Below, one piece after another: positions 51,801 through 64,000 of a stretch of DNA of 64,000 nucleotides. Where the stretch lies: positions 7,868,191-7,932,190 of the forward strand of contig JALMQS010000030.1 of NCBI GenBank assembly GCA_024734495.1. The letters run 5' to 3'. Position 1 is the first letter of the stretch. Every line of letters starts with the position of its first letter. Position numbers and translations under genes: made by a program. The stretch comes from Forficula auricularia. Lineage: Eukaryota; Arthropoda; Insecta; Dermaptera; Forficulidae. Below the pieces are notes generated by a model, which was given only the letters and a program-made list of their open reading frames with translations, did not search any database and was not told the DNA's origin.

Positions 51801-54800
51801 TTACTTTATACCGTTGGATTTTATGTGAAAGATAAGTGTCCCCACTTATCATCAGTTTTTCAATTTTTTCGGAAAATAAATATTTGAATTTCGAAGGATT
51901 ATACTTATTTCTAGTAGAGTATTTATAAAGATATAGAAATTAATAATTTTGTCAAAAGAAACTCTAAAAAGTTACTTTTATATCGTTGAATTTTATGTGA
52001 GAGTTGAAAAGGGTCCCCCCTTATCATCAGTTTTTCAAATTTTTTTGTATACAAAATATTTGAATTTCTGGAAGGATTGTACTAGTTTCTAGTAGAGTAT
52101 TTTATAAAGATATAGAAAATAATAAAATTGTCAAAGAAACTTTCAAAAAAGTTACTTTTATACCGTTGAATTTATGTGAAAGTTGATAAGGGTCCCCCTA
52201 TCATCAGTTTTCCAATTTTTGGAAAATAAATATTTGAATTTCGAAGGGATTATACTTACTGTGGTAGAGTATTTTATAAAGATATAGAAAATAATAAATT
52301 TGTCAAAGAAACTCTAAAAAAGTTACTTTTTATATCGTTGAATTTTTATGTGAAAGTTGAAAAGGGTCCCCCTTATCATCAGTTTTTCAATTTTTTTTGG
52401 TGCAAATATTTGAATTTCGAAGGGATTATACTTATTTTGTAGAGTATTTTATAAAGATATAGAAAATAATAAATTTGGTCAAAGAAACTCTCTAAAAAAG
52501 TTACTTTTTATACCGTTGAATTTTAGAAAGTTGATAAGGGTCCCCCCTACTATCAGTTTTTCAATTTTTTTGGAAAATAAATATTTTGAATTTCGAAGGA
52601 TTATACTTATTTCTAGTAGAGTATTTTTTATAAAGATATAGAAATTAATAATTTTGTCAAAGAAACTCTAAAAAAGTTACTTATATCGTTGAATTTTATG
52701 AAAAGTTGAAAAGGGTCCCCCTATCATCAGTTTTTCTCAATTTTTTTTGGAAAATAAATATTTGAATTTCGAAGGATTATACTTATTTCTAGTAGAGTAT
52801 TTTATAAAGATATAGAAAATAATAAATTTGTCAAAGAAACTCTAAAAGTTATTTTTTATACCGTTGAATTTTGTGAAAGTTGATAAGGGTCCCCCTTATC
52901 ACTAGTTTTCAATTTTTGAAAATAATATTTAAATTTTAGAAGGATTATACTTATTTCTAGTAGAGTATTTTATAAAGATATAGAAAATAATAATTTTGTC
53001 AAAGAAACTCTAAAAAAGTTACTTTTTATATCGTTGAATTTTATGTGAAAGTTTAGAAAAGGTCCCCCTTTTTTATCATCAGTTTTTCAATTTTTTTGGA
53101 AAATAAATATTTGAATTTCGAAGGGATTATACTTATTTCTAGTAGAGTATTTTATAAAGATATAGAAAATAATAAATTTGTCAAAGAAACTCTAAAAAAG
53201 TTACTTTTTATACTGTTGAATTTTATGTGAAAGTTGATAAGGGTCCCCCCCATCAGTTTTTCAATTTTTTTTGGAAAATAAATATTTGAATTTCGAAGGG
53301 ATTATACTTATTTCTAGTAGAGTATTTTATAAAGATATAGAAAATAATAATTTTGTCAAAGAAACTCTAAAGTTACTTTTATATCGTTGAATTTTATGTG
53401 AAAGTTGAAAGCAACTCTATCACTGGTAGCTTTTAATTTTTAAAAATGGTTTGAATTGAAGGATTATACTTATTTCTAGTAGAGTATTTTATAAAGATAT
53501 AGAAAATAATAATTTTGTCAAAGAAACTCTAAAAAATTTACTTTTATACCGTTGAATTTTATGTGTTTAATAAAAACTTAATTATCAACAGTTTTCAATT
53601 TTTTTGGAAAAATAACATTATCGAAATTCGAAGGATTGTACTATTTCTAGTAGAGTATTTTATAAAGATATAGAAAATAATAATTTTGTCGTATTAAAAC
53701 TGTAAAAAATTTATTTTATACCGTTGAATTTTATATGAAAGTTGAAAAGGGTCCCCCCTTATCATCGTCAATTTTTTGGAAAATAAATATTTGAATTTTT
53801 AAAGGGATTATACTTTTATTTCTAGTAGGTTTATAAATATATAGGTACGAATAATTTTGTCAGTGAAACTTAAAATTTTCATTTTTATACCGTTGAATTA
53901 TATGTGAAAAGTTGAAAAGGGTCCCCCTGGATTACCGCTTTTCAATTTTTCTGGAAAATAAATATTTGAATTTCGAAGGATTATACTTATTTCTAGTAGA
54001 GTATTTATAAAGATATAGAAAATAGATTGTCAAAGAAACCTAAAAGTTACTTTTATATCGTTGAATTTTATGTGAAAGTTGAAAAAGGGTCCCCTAATAT
54101 CAGTTTTCAATTTTTTTTAAAATAAGATGAATTTTATGATTGCATAGTATTTATTTCTAGTAGAGTATTTTATAAAGATATAGAAAATAATAAATTTGTC
54201 AAAGAAACCTTAAAAAAGTTACTTTTATACCGTTGAATTTTATAGAAAGTTGATAAGGGTCCCCCTTATCATCAGTTTTTCAATTTTTTTGGAAATAAAT
54301 ATTTGAATTTCGAAGGGATTATAATATTTTAGTAGAGTATTTTATAAAGATATAGAAAATAATAATTTTGTCAAAGAAACCCAAAAAAAGTTACTTTTTA
54401 TATCGTTGAATTTTATGTGAAAGTTGAAAAAGGGTCCCCCTTATCATCAGTTTTTCAATTTTTTGGAAAAATAAATATTTGAATTTCGAAGGGATTTATA
54501 CTTATTTCTAGTAGAGTATTTTATAAAGATATAGAAAATAATAATTTTGTCAAAGAAACTTTAAAAAATTTACTTTTTATACGTTGAATATGAGAAATGA
54601 TAAGTGTCCCCACTTATCATCAGTTTTTCAATTTTTTTTGGAAAATAAATATTTGAATTTCGAAGGGATTATAAAATTATTTGCAGAGTATTTTATAAAG
54701 ATATAGAAAATAATAATTTTGTCAAAAAAGAAACTGTAAAAAATTTACTTTTATACCGTTGAATTTTATATGAAAGTTGAAAAAGGGTCCCCCTTTATCA

Positions 54801-54900
54801 TCAGTTTTTCAATTTTTTTGGAAAATAAATATTTGAATTTCGAAGGGATTATACTTATTTCTAGTAGAGTATTTTATAAAGATATAGAAAATAATAATTT
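48838..54900. repeat. Irregular left part of the satellite
   Basis: Monomers are recognisable, but lengths vary (about 155-185 bp) through many small indels and substitutions. The block TTCTAGTAGAGTATTTTATA and AGATATAGAAAATAATAATT stays best conserved, while the dyad and poly-A/T runs are frequently damaged. Either an aged array edge or poor consensus quality could explain this. Confidence 0.85.
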
Positions 54901-55847
54901 TGTCAAAGAAACTCTAAAAAAGTTACTTTTTATACCGTTGAATTTTATGTGAAAGTTGAAAAGGGTCCCCCCTTATCATCAGTTTTTCAATTTTTTTGGA
55001 AAATAAATATTTGAATTTCGAAGGGATTATACTTATTTCTAGTAGAGTATTTTATAAAGATATAGAAAATAATAATTTTGTCAAAGAAACTCTAAAAAAG
55101 TTACTTTTTATATCGTTGAATTTTATGTGAAAGTTGAAAAGGGTCCCCCCTTATCATCAGTTTTTCAATTTTTTTGGAAAATAAATATTTGAATTTCGAA
55201 GGGATTATACTTATTTCTAGTAGAGTATTTTATAAAGATATAGAAAATAATAATTTTGTCAAAGAAACTCTAAAAAAGTTACTTTTTATATCGTTGAATT
55301 TTATGTGAAAGTTGAAAAGGGTCCCCCCTTATCATCAGTTTTTCAATTTTTTTGGAAAATAAATATTTGAATTTCGAAGGGATTATACTTATTTCTAGTA
55401 GAGTATTTTATAAAGATATAGAAAATAATAATTTTGTCAAAGAAACTCTAAAAAAGTTACTTTTTATATCGTTGAATTTTATGTGAAAGTTGAAAAGGGT
55501 CCCCCCTTATCATCAGTTTTTCAATTTTTTTGGAAAATAAATATTTGAATTTCGAAGGGATTATACTTATTTCTAGTAGAGTATTTTATAAAGATATAGA
55601 AAATAATAATTTTGTCAAAGAAACTCTAAAAAATTTACTTTTTATATCGTTGAATTTTATGTGAAAGTTGAAAAGGGTCCCCCCTTATCATCAGTTTTTC
55701 AATTTTTTCGGAAAATAAATATTTGAATTTCGAAGGGATTATACTTATTTCTAGTAGAGTATTTTATAAAGATATAGAAAATAATAATTTTGTCAAAGAA
55801 ACTCTAAAAAATTTACTTTTTATACCGTTGAATTTTATGTGAAAGTT

Positions 55848-58716
55848 GATAAGTGTCCCCACTTATCATCAGTTTTTCAATTTTTTTGGAAAATAAATAT
55901 TTGAATTTCGAAGGGATTATACTTATTTCTAGTAGAGTATTTTATAAAGATATAGAAAATAATAATTTTGTCAAAGAAACTCTAAAAAATTTACTTTTTA
56001 TACCGTTGAATTTTATATGAAAGTTGAAAAGGGTCCCCCCTTATCATCAGTTTTTCAATTTTTTCGGAAAATAAATATTTGAATTTCGAAGGGATTATAC
56101 TTATTTCTAGTAGAGTATTTTATAAAGATATAGAAAATAATAATTTTGTCAAAGAAACTCTAAAAAATTTACTTTTTATACCGTTGAATTTTATGTGAAA
56201 GTTGAAAAGGGTCCCCCCTTATCATCAGTTTTTCAATTTTTTCGGAAAATAAATATTTGAATTTCGAAGGGATTATACTTATTTCTAGTAGAGTATTTTA
56301 TAAAGATATAGAAAATAATAATTTTGTCAAAGAAACTCTAAAAAATTTACTTTTTATACCGTTGAATTTTATGTGAAAGTTGATAAGTGTCCCCACTTAT
56401 CATCAGTTTTTCAATTTTTTCGGAAAATAAATATTTGAATTTCGAAGGGATTATACTTATTTCTAGTAGAGTATTTTATAAAGATATAGAAATTAATAAT
56501 TTTGTCAAAGAAACTCTAAAAAATTTACTTTTTATATCGTTGAATTTTATGTGAAAGTTGAAAAGGGTCCCCCCTTATCATCAGTTTTTCAATTTTTTCG
56601 GAAAATAAATATTTGAATTTCGAAGGGATTATACTTATTTCTAGTAGAGTATTTTATAAAGATATAGAAAATAATAATTTTGTCAAAGAAACTCTAAAAA
56701 ATTTACTTTTTATACCGTTGAATTTTATGTGAAAGTTGATAAGTGTCCCCACTTATCATCAGTTTTTCAATTTTTTCGGAAAATAAATATTTGAATTTCG
56801 AAGGGATTATACTTATTTCTAGTAGAGTATTTTATAAAGATATAGAAATTAATAATTTTGTCAAAGAAACTCTAAAAAATTTACTTTTTATACCGTTGAA
56901 TTTTATGTGAAAGTTGAAAAGGGTCCCCCCTTATCATCAGTTTTTCAATTTTTTCGGAAAATAAATATTTGAATTTCGAAGGGATTATACTTATTTCTAG
57001 TAGAGTATTTTATAAAGATATAGAAAATAATAATTTTGTCAAAGAAACTCTAAAAAATTTACTTTTTATACCGTTGAATTTTATGTGAAAGTTGAAAAGG
57101 GTCCCCCCTTATCATCAGTTTTTCAATTTTTTCGGAAAATAAATATTTGAATTTCGAAGGGATTATACTTATTTCTAGTAGAGTATTTTATAAAGATATA
57201 GAAAATAATAATTTTGTCAAAGAAACTCTAAAAAATTTACTTTTTATACCGTTGAATTTTATGTGAAAGTTGATAAGTGTCCCCACTTATCATCAGTTTT
57301 TCAATTTTTTCGGAAAATAAATATTTGAATTTCGAAGGGATTATACTTATTTCTAGTAGAGTATTTTATAAAGATATAGAAATTAATAATTTTGTCAAAG
57401 AAACTCTAAAAAATTTACTTTTTATATCGTTGAATTTTATGTGAAAGTTGAAAAGGGTCCCCCCTTATCATCAGTTTTTCAATTTTTTCGGAAAATAAAT
57501 ATTTGAATTTCGAAGGGATTATACTTATTTCTAGTAGAGTATTTTATAAAGATATAGAAAATAATAATTTTGTCAAAGAAACTCTAAAAAATTTACTTTT
57601 TATACCGTTGAATTTTATGTGAAAGTTGAAAAGGGTCCCCCCTTATCATCAGTTTTTCAATTTTTTCGGAAAATAAATATTTGAATTTCGAAGGGATTAT
57701 ACTTATTTCTAGTAGAGTATTTTATAAAGATATAGAAAATAATAATTTTGTCAAAGAAACTCTAAAAAATTTACTTTTTATACCGTTGAATTTTATGTGA
57801 AAGTTGATAAGTGTCCCCACTTATCATCAGTTTTTCAATTTTTTCGGAAAATAAATATTTGAATTTCGAAGGGATTATACTTATTTCTAGTAGAGTATTT
57901 TATAAAGATATAGAAATTAATAATTTTGTCAAAGAAACTCTAAAAAATTTACTTTTTATATCGTTGAATTTTATGTGAAAGTTGAAAAGGGTCCCCCCTT
58001 ATCATCAGTTTTTCAATTTTTTCGGAAAATAAATATTTGAATTTCGAAGGGATTATACTTATTTCTAGTAGAGTATTTTATAAAGATATAGAAAATAATA
58101 ATTTTGTCAAAGAAACTCTAAAAAATTTACTTTTTATACCGTTGAATTTTATGTGAAAGTTGATAAGTGTCCCCACTTATCATCAGTTTTTCAATTTTTT
58201 CGGAAAATAAATATTTGAATTTCGAAGGGATTATACTTATTTCTAGTAGAGTATTTTATAAAGATATAGAAATTAATAATTTTGTCAAAGAAACTCTAAA
58301 AAATTTACTTTTTATATCGTTGAATTTTATGTGAAAGTTGAAAAGGGTCCCCCCTTATCATCAGTTTTTCAATTTTTTCGGAAAATAAATATTTGAATTT
58401 CGAAGGGATTATACTTATTTCTAGTAGAGTATTTTATAAAGATATAGAAAATAATAATTTTGTCAAAGAAACTCTAAAAAATTTACTTTTTATACCGTTG
58501 AATTTTATGTGAAAGTTGAAAAGGGTCCCCCCTTATCATCAGTTTTTCAATTTTTTCGGAAAATAAATATTTGAATTTCGAAGGGATTATACTTATTTCT
58601 AGTAGAGTATTTTATAAAGATATAGAAAATAATAATTTTGTCAAAAGAAACTCTAAAAAATTTACTTTTTATACCGTTGAATTTTATGTGAAAGTTGATA
58701 AGTGTCCCCACTTATC
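55848..58716. repeat. Homogeneous block with 8-monomer higher-order pattern
   Basis: Variant B monomers (GATAAGTG-TCCC-CACTTATC) start their dyad at 55,848, 56,382, 56,738, 57,272, 57,806, 58,162 and 58,697, i.e. monomer spacings 3,2,3,3,2,3. Offsets repeat every 1,424-1,425 bp (eight monomers). Five of the seven B monomers also carry GAAATTAATAATT instead of GAAAATAATAATT. Remaining monomers are type A (GAAAAGGG-TCCC-CCCTTATC). Confidence 0.8.
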
Positions 58717-61700
58717 ATCAGTTTTTCAATTTTTTCGGAAAATAAATATTTGAATTTCGAAGGGATTATACTTATTTCTAGTAGAGTATTTTATAAAGAT
58801 ATAGAAAATAATAATTTTGTCAAAGAAACTCTAAAAAATTTACTTTTTATACCGTTGAATTTTATGTGAAAGTTGAAAAGGGTCCCCCCTTATCATCAGT
58901 TTTTCAATTTTTTTCGGAAAATAAATATTTGAATTTCGAAGGGATTATACTTATTTCTAGTAGAGTATTTTATAAAGATATAGAAAATAATAATTTTGTC
59001 AAAAGAAACTCTAAAAAATTTACTTTTTATACCGTTGAATTTTATGTGAAAGTTGATAAGTGTCCCCCCTTATCATCAGTTTTCCAATTTTTTTGGAAAA
59101 TAAATATTTGAATTTCGAAGGGATTATACTTATTTCTAGTAGAGTATTTTATAAAGATATAGAAAATAATAATTTTGTCAAAGAAACTCTAAAAAAGTTA
59201 CTTTTTATAGCGTTGAATTTTTATGTGAAAGTTGAAAAAGGGTCCCCCCTTTATCATCAGTTTTCTCAATTTTTTCGGAAAATAAATATTTGAATTTCGA
59301 AAGGGATTATACTTATTTCTAGTAGAGTATTTTATAAAGATATAGAAAATAATAATTTTGTCAAAAGAAACTCTAAAAAAGTTACTTTTTATATCGTTGA
59401 ATTTTGCGTGAAAGTTGAAAAGGGTCCCCCCCTCATCATCATGTGTTTTTCAATTTTTTCGGAAAATAAATATTTGAATTTCGGAAGGGATTATACTTAT
59501 TTCTAGTAGAGTATTTTTATAAAGATATAGAAAATAATAATTTTGTCAAAGAAACTCTAAAAAATTTACTTTTTATACCGTTGAATTTTATGTGAAAGTT
59601 GAAAAGGGTCCCCACTTATCATCAGTTTTTCAATTTTTCTGGAAAATAAATATTTGAATTTCGAAGGGATTATACTTATTTCTAGTAGAGTATTTTATAA
59701 AGATATAGAAAATAATAATTTTGTCAAAGAAACTCTAAAAAAGTTACTTTTTATATCGTTGAATTTTATGTGAAAGTTGAAAAGGGTCCCCCTTATCATC
59801 AGTTTTTCAATTTTTTTGGAAAATAAATATTTGAATTTCGAAGGGATTATACTTATTTCTAGTAGAGTATTTTATAAAGATATAGAAAATAATAATTTTG
59901 TCAAAGAAACTCTAAAAAAGTTACTTTTTATATCGTTGAATTTTATGTGAAAGTTGAAAAGGGTCCCCCCTTATCATCAGTTTTTCAATTTTTTTGGAAA
60001 ATAAATATTTGAATTTCGAAGGGATTATACTTATTTCTAGTAGAGTATTTTATAAAGATATAGAAAATAATAATTTTGTCAAAGAAACTCTAAAAAAGTT
60101 ACTTTTTATACCGTTGAATTTTATGTGAAAGTTGATAAGGGTCCCCCCTTATCATCAGTTTTCCAATTTTTTTGGAAAATAAATATTTGAATTTCGAAGG
60201 GATTATACTTATTTCTAGTAGAGTATTTTATAAAGATATAGAAAATAATAATTTTGTCAAAGAAACTCTAAAAAAGTTACTTTTTATATCGTTGAATTTT
60301 ATGTGAAAGTTGAAAAGGGTCCCCCCTTATCATCAGTTTTTCAATTTTTTCGGAAAATAAATATTTGAATTTCGAAGGGATTATACTTATTTCTAGTAGA
60401 GTATTTTATAAAGATATAGAAAATAATAATTTTGTCAAAGAAACTCTAAAAAAGTTACTTTTTATATCGTTGAATTTTATGTGAAAGTTGAAAAGGGTCC
60501 CCCCTTATCATCAGTTTTTCAATTTTTTTGGAAAATAAATATTTGAATTTCGAAGGGATTATACTTATTTCTAGTAGAGTATTTTATAAAGATATAGAAA
60601 ATAATAATTTTGTCAAAGAAACTCTAAAAAAGTTACTTTTTATACCGTTGAATTTTATGTGAAAGTTGATAAGGGTCCCCCCTTATCATCAGTTTTCCAA
60701 TTTTTTTGGAAAATAAATATTTGAATTTCGAAGGGATTATACTTATTTCTAGTAGAGTATTTTATAAAGATATAGAAAATAATAATTTTGTCAAAGAAAC
60801 TCTAAAAAAGTTACTTTTTATATCGTTGAATTTTATGTGAAAGTTGAAAAGGGTCCCCCCTTATCATCAGTTTTTCAATTTTTTTGGAAAATAAATATTT
60901 GAATTTCGAAGGGATTATACTTATTTCTAGTAGAGTATTTTATAAAGATATAGAAAATAATAATTTTGTCAAAGAAACTCTAAAAAATTTACTTTTTATA
61001 CCGTTGAATTTTATGTGAAAGTTGATAAGGGTCCCCCCTTATCATCAGTTTTTCAATTTTTTTGGAAAATAAATATTTGAATTTCGAAGGGATTATACTT
61101 ATTTCTAGTAGAGTATTTTATAAAGATATAGAAAATAATAATTTTGTCAAAGAAACTCTAAAAAATTTACTTTTTATACCGTTGAATTTTATGTGAAAGT
61201 TGAAAAGGGTCCCCCCTTATCATCAGTTTTTCAATTTTTTCGGAAAATAAATATTTGAATTTCGAAGGGATTATACTTATTTCTAGTAGAGTATTTTATA
61301 AAGATATAGAAAATAATAATTTTGTCAAAGAAACTCTAAAAAATTTACTTTTTATACCGTTGAATTTTATGTGAAAGTTGATAAGTGTCCCCACTTATCA
61401 TCAGTTTTTCAATTTTTTCGGAAAATAAATATTTGAATTTCGAAGGGATTATACTTATTTCTAGTAGAGTATTTTATAAAGATATAGAAATTAATAATTT
61501 TGTCAAAGAAACTCTAAAAAATTTACTTTTTATATCGTTGAATTTTATGTGAAAGTTGAAAAGGGTCCCCCCTTATCATCAGTTTTTCAATTTTTTTCGG
61601 AAAATAAATATTTGAATTTCGAAGGGATTATACTTATTTCTAGTAGAGTATTTTATAAAGATATAGAAAATAATAATTTTGTCAAAGAAACTCTAAAAAA

Positions 61701-64000
61701 TTTACTTTTTATACCGTTGAATTTTATGTGAAAGTTGAAAAGGGTCCCCCCTTATCATCAGTTTTTCAATTTTTTCGGAAAATAAATATTTGAATTTCGA
61801 AGGGATTATACTTATTTCTAGTAGAGTATTTTATAAAGATATAGAAAATAATAATTTTGTCAAAGAAACTCTAAAAAATTTACTTTTTATACCGTTGAAT
61901 TTTATGTGAAAGTTGATAAGTGTCCCCACTTATCATCAGTTTTTCAATTTTTTCGGAAAATAAATATTTGAATTTCGAAGGGATTATACTTATTTCTAGT
62001 AGAGTATTTTATAAAGATATAGAAAATAATAATTTTGTCAAAGAAACTCTAAAAAATTTACTTTTTATACCGTTGAATTTTATGTGAAAGTTGAAAAGGG
62101 TCCCCCCTTATCATCAGTTTTTCAATTTTTTCGGAAAATAAATATTTGAATTTCGAAGGGATTATACTTATTTCTAGTAGAGTATTTTATAAAGATATAG
62201 AAAATAATAATTTTGTCAAAAAAACTCTAAAAAATTTACTTTTTATACCGTTGAATTTTATGTGAAAGTTGTAAGTGTCCCACTTATCATCAGTTTTCAA
62301 TTTTTGGAAAATAAATATTTGAATTTCGAAGGGATTATACTTATTTCTGGTATATTTTATAAAGATATAGAAATTAATAATTTTGTCAAAGAAACTCTAA
62401 AAAATTTACTTTTTATACCGTTGAATTTTATGTGAAAGTTGAAAAGGGTCCCCCCTTATCATCAGTTTTCTCAATTTTTTCGGAAAATAAATATTTGAAT
62501 TTCGAAGGGATTATACTTATTTCTAGTAGAGTATTTTATAAAGATATAGAAAATAATAATTTTGTCAAAGAAACTCTAAAAAAGTTACTTTTTATATCGT
62601 TGAATTTTATGTGAAAGTTGAAAAGGGTCCCCCTTATCATCAGTTTTTCAATTTTTTTGGAAAATAAATATTTGAATTTCGAAGGGATTATACTTATTTC
62701 TAGTAGAGTATTTTATAAAGATATAGAAAATAATAAATTTGTCAAAGAAACTCTAAAAAAGTTACTTTTTATACCGTTGAATTTTATGTGAAAGTTGATA
62801 AGGGTCCCCCCTTATCATCAGTTTTTCAATTTTTTTGGAAAATAAATATTTGAATTTCGAAGGGATTATACTTATTTCTAGTAGAGTATTTTATAAAGAT
62901 ATAGAAAATAATAATTTTGTCAAAGAAACTCTAAAAAAGTTACTTTTTATATCGTTGAATTTTATGTGAAAGTTGAAAAGGGTCCCCCCTTATCATCAGT
63001 TTTTCAATTTTTTCGGAAAATAAATATTTGAATTTCGAAGGGATTATACTTATTTCTAGTAGAGTATTTTATAAAGATATAGAAAATAATAATTTTGTCA
63101 AAGAAACTCTAAAAAATTTACTTTTTATACCGTTGAATTTTATGTGAAAGTTGATAAGTGTCCCCACTTATCATCAGTTTTTCAATTTTTTCGGAAAATA
63201 AATATTTGAATTTCGAAGGGATTATACTTATTTCTAGTAGAGTATTTTATAAAGATATAGAAAATAATAATTTTGTCAAAGAAACTCTAAAAAATTTACT
63301 TTTTATATCGTTGAATTTTATGTGAAAGTTGAAAAGGGTCCCCCCTTATCATCAGTTTTTCAATTTTTTCGGAAAATAAATATTTGAATTTCGAAGGGAT
63401 TATACTTATTTCTAGTAGAGTATTTTATAAAGATATAGAAAATAATAATTTTGTCAAAGAAACTCTAAAAAATTTACTTTTTATACCGTTGAATTTTATG
63501 TGAAAGTTGAAAAGGGTCCCCCCTTATCATCAGTTTTTCAATTTTTTCGGAAAATAAATATTTGAATTTCGAAGGGATTATACTTATTTCTAGTAGAGTA
63601 TTTTATAAAGATATAGAAAATAATAATTTTGTCAAAGAAACTCTAAAAAATTTACTTTTTATACCGTTGAATTTTATGTGAAAGTTGATAAGTGTCCCCA
63701 CTTATCATCAGTTTTTCAATTTTTTCGGAAAATAAATATTTGAATTTCGAAGGGATTATACTTATTTCTAGTAGAGTATTTTATAAAGATATAGAAAATA
63801 ATAATTTTGTCAAAGAAACTCTAAAAAATTTACTTTTTATACCGTTGAATTTTATGTGAAAGTTGATAAGTGTCCCCACTTATCATCAGTTTTTCAATTT
63901 TTTCGGAAAATAAATATTTGAATTTCGAAGGGATTATACTTATTTCTAGTAGAGTATTTTATAAAGATATAGAAAATAATAATTTTGTCAAAGAAACTCT

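Larger units (their letters stand above)
48838..64000. repeat. 178-bp AT-rich satellite array, ~85 monomers, open to the right
   Basis: The unit runs GTGAAAGTTGAAAAGGGTCC, CTTATCATCAGTTTTTCAAT, GGAAAATAAATATTTGAATT, TCGAAGGGATTATACTTATT, TCTAGTAGAGTATTTTATAA and AGATATAGAAAATAATAATT before TTGTCAAAGAAACTC… and CCGTTGAATTTTAT. Successive TTCG positions at 55,020, 55,198 and 55,376 give an exact 178-bp period. Monomers vary at diagnostic sites (GAAAAGGG/GATAAGTG/GATAAGGG; TTCGG/TTTGG; GAAAATA/GAAATTA; ATACCG/ATATCG). Short repeated frames (VEKG…FEGIILISSRVFYKDIE) are satellite translations, not proteins. The array reaches the window edge. Confidence 0.98.

Noticed and set aside
48838..64000. 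Repeated frames of 60-81 codons (…FEGIILISSRVFYKDIE…) in the satellite
   Set aside because: They are one translation of the 178-bp monomer, start at different ATGs depending on indels, and stop within one or two monomers (178 is not divisible by 3).
48838..64000. CENP-B box in the satellite
   Set aside because: TTTCGAAGGGATTA resembles the start of the box by a few bases only; the required TTCG…CGGGA pattern is absent.

Overview
This is a eukaryotic, very AT-rich window, most likely from an insect or another arthropod. The evidence is Tc1/mariner transposases of mariner (DD34D) and rosa (DD41D) type, RTE- and CR1/Jockey-like non-LTR retrotransposon tails, tRNA-headed SINEs with target-site duplications, Helitrons, hammerhead-ribozyme repeats of the kind known from Penelope-like elements (PLEs), and a 15-kb satellite. 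There are no bacterial operons, ribosome-binding sites or rRNA genes. I cannot name the species. Host coding sequence is almost absent: the only credible host piece is one short internal exon (about 23,959-24,065, +).

Layout. 1-8,900: long-TIR and foldback repeats, two Helitrons with G-rich 3' regions, and a dispersed repeat carrying a tandem array of about 123 bp. 8,902-10,190: a structurally complete mariner with an uninterrupted 341-codon transposase, the only apparently intact protein gene. 10,200-17,720: a duplicated GC-rich segment, Helitron fragments, a SINE, two dead LINE tails (CR1-like and RTE) and a rearranged rosa element. 18,100-21,300: a palindrome of about 2.1 kb built from a decayed Tc1/mariner element, with a ribozyme-bearing insertion in one arm. 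22,000-31,300: mini-Helitrons, a SINE, a Tc1-like relic, the candidate exon and several inverted-repeat elements with hammerhead-like motifs. 32,375-33,797: two Helitrons head to tail. 34,100-39,550: nested palindromes, two related SINEs and more hammerhead motifs. 40,031-40,838: a second rearranged rosa element. 42,448-45,436: a Harbinger-like composite with a frameshifted Myb/SANT gene and a nested palindrome. 46,220-47,490: a second array of the 123-126 bp repeat. 48,838 to the window end: a 178-bp satellite, about 85 monomers.

The main themes are structural. (1) The 178-bp satellite carries a short dyad, GATAAGGG-TCCC-CCCTTATC, whose two arms change together in a variant monomer (GATAAGTG/CACTTATC). 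In one block this variant recurs with an 8-monomer (1,424-bp) periodicity. (2) At least eight hammerhead-type I motifs (CTGANGA - stem II - GAAA with a minimal stem III) occur, often as inverted pairs at the ends of palindromic insertions. (3) Three Tc1/mariner elements have had one end replaced by an inverted copy of the other ('snap-back' derivatives). (4) One 123-bp repeat exists both as single monomers inside a dispersed element and as two expanded arrays, which suggests satellite birth from a transposon.

The window looks like a transposon graveyard beside a satellite block, such as pericentromeric or other heterochromatin. All family assignments come from motifs read by eye, without database searches. 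Boundaries of unnamed repeats are approximate, usually within 10-20 bp.
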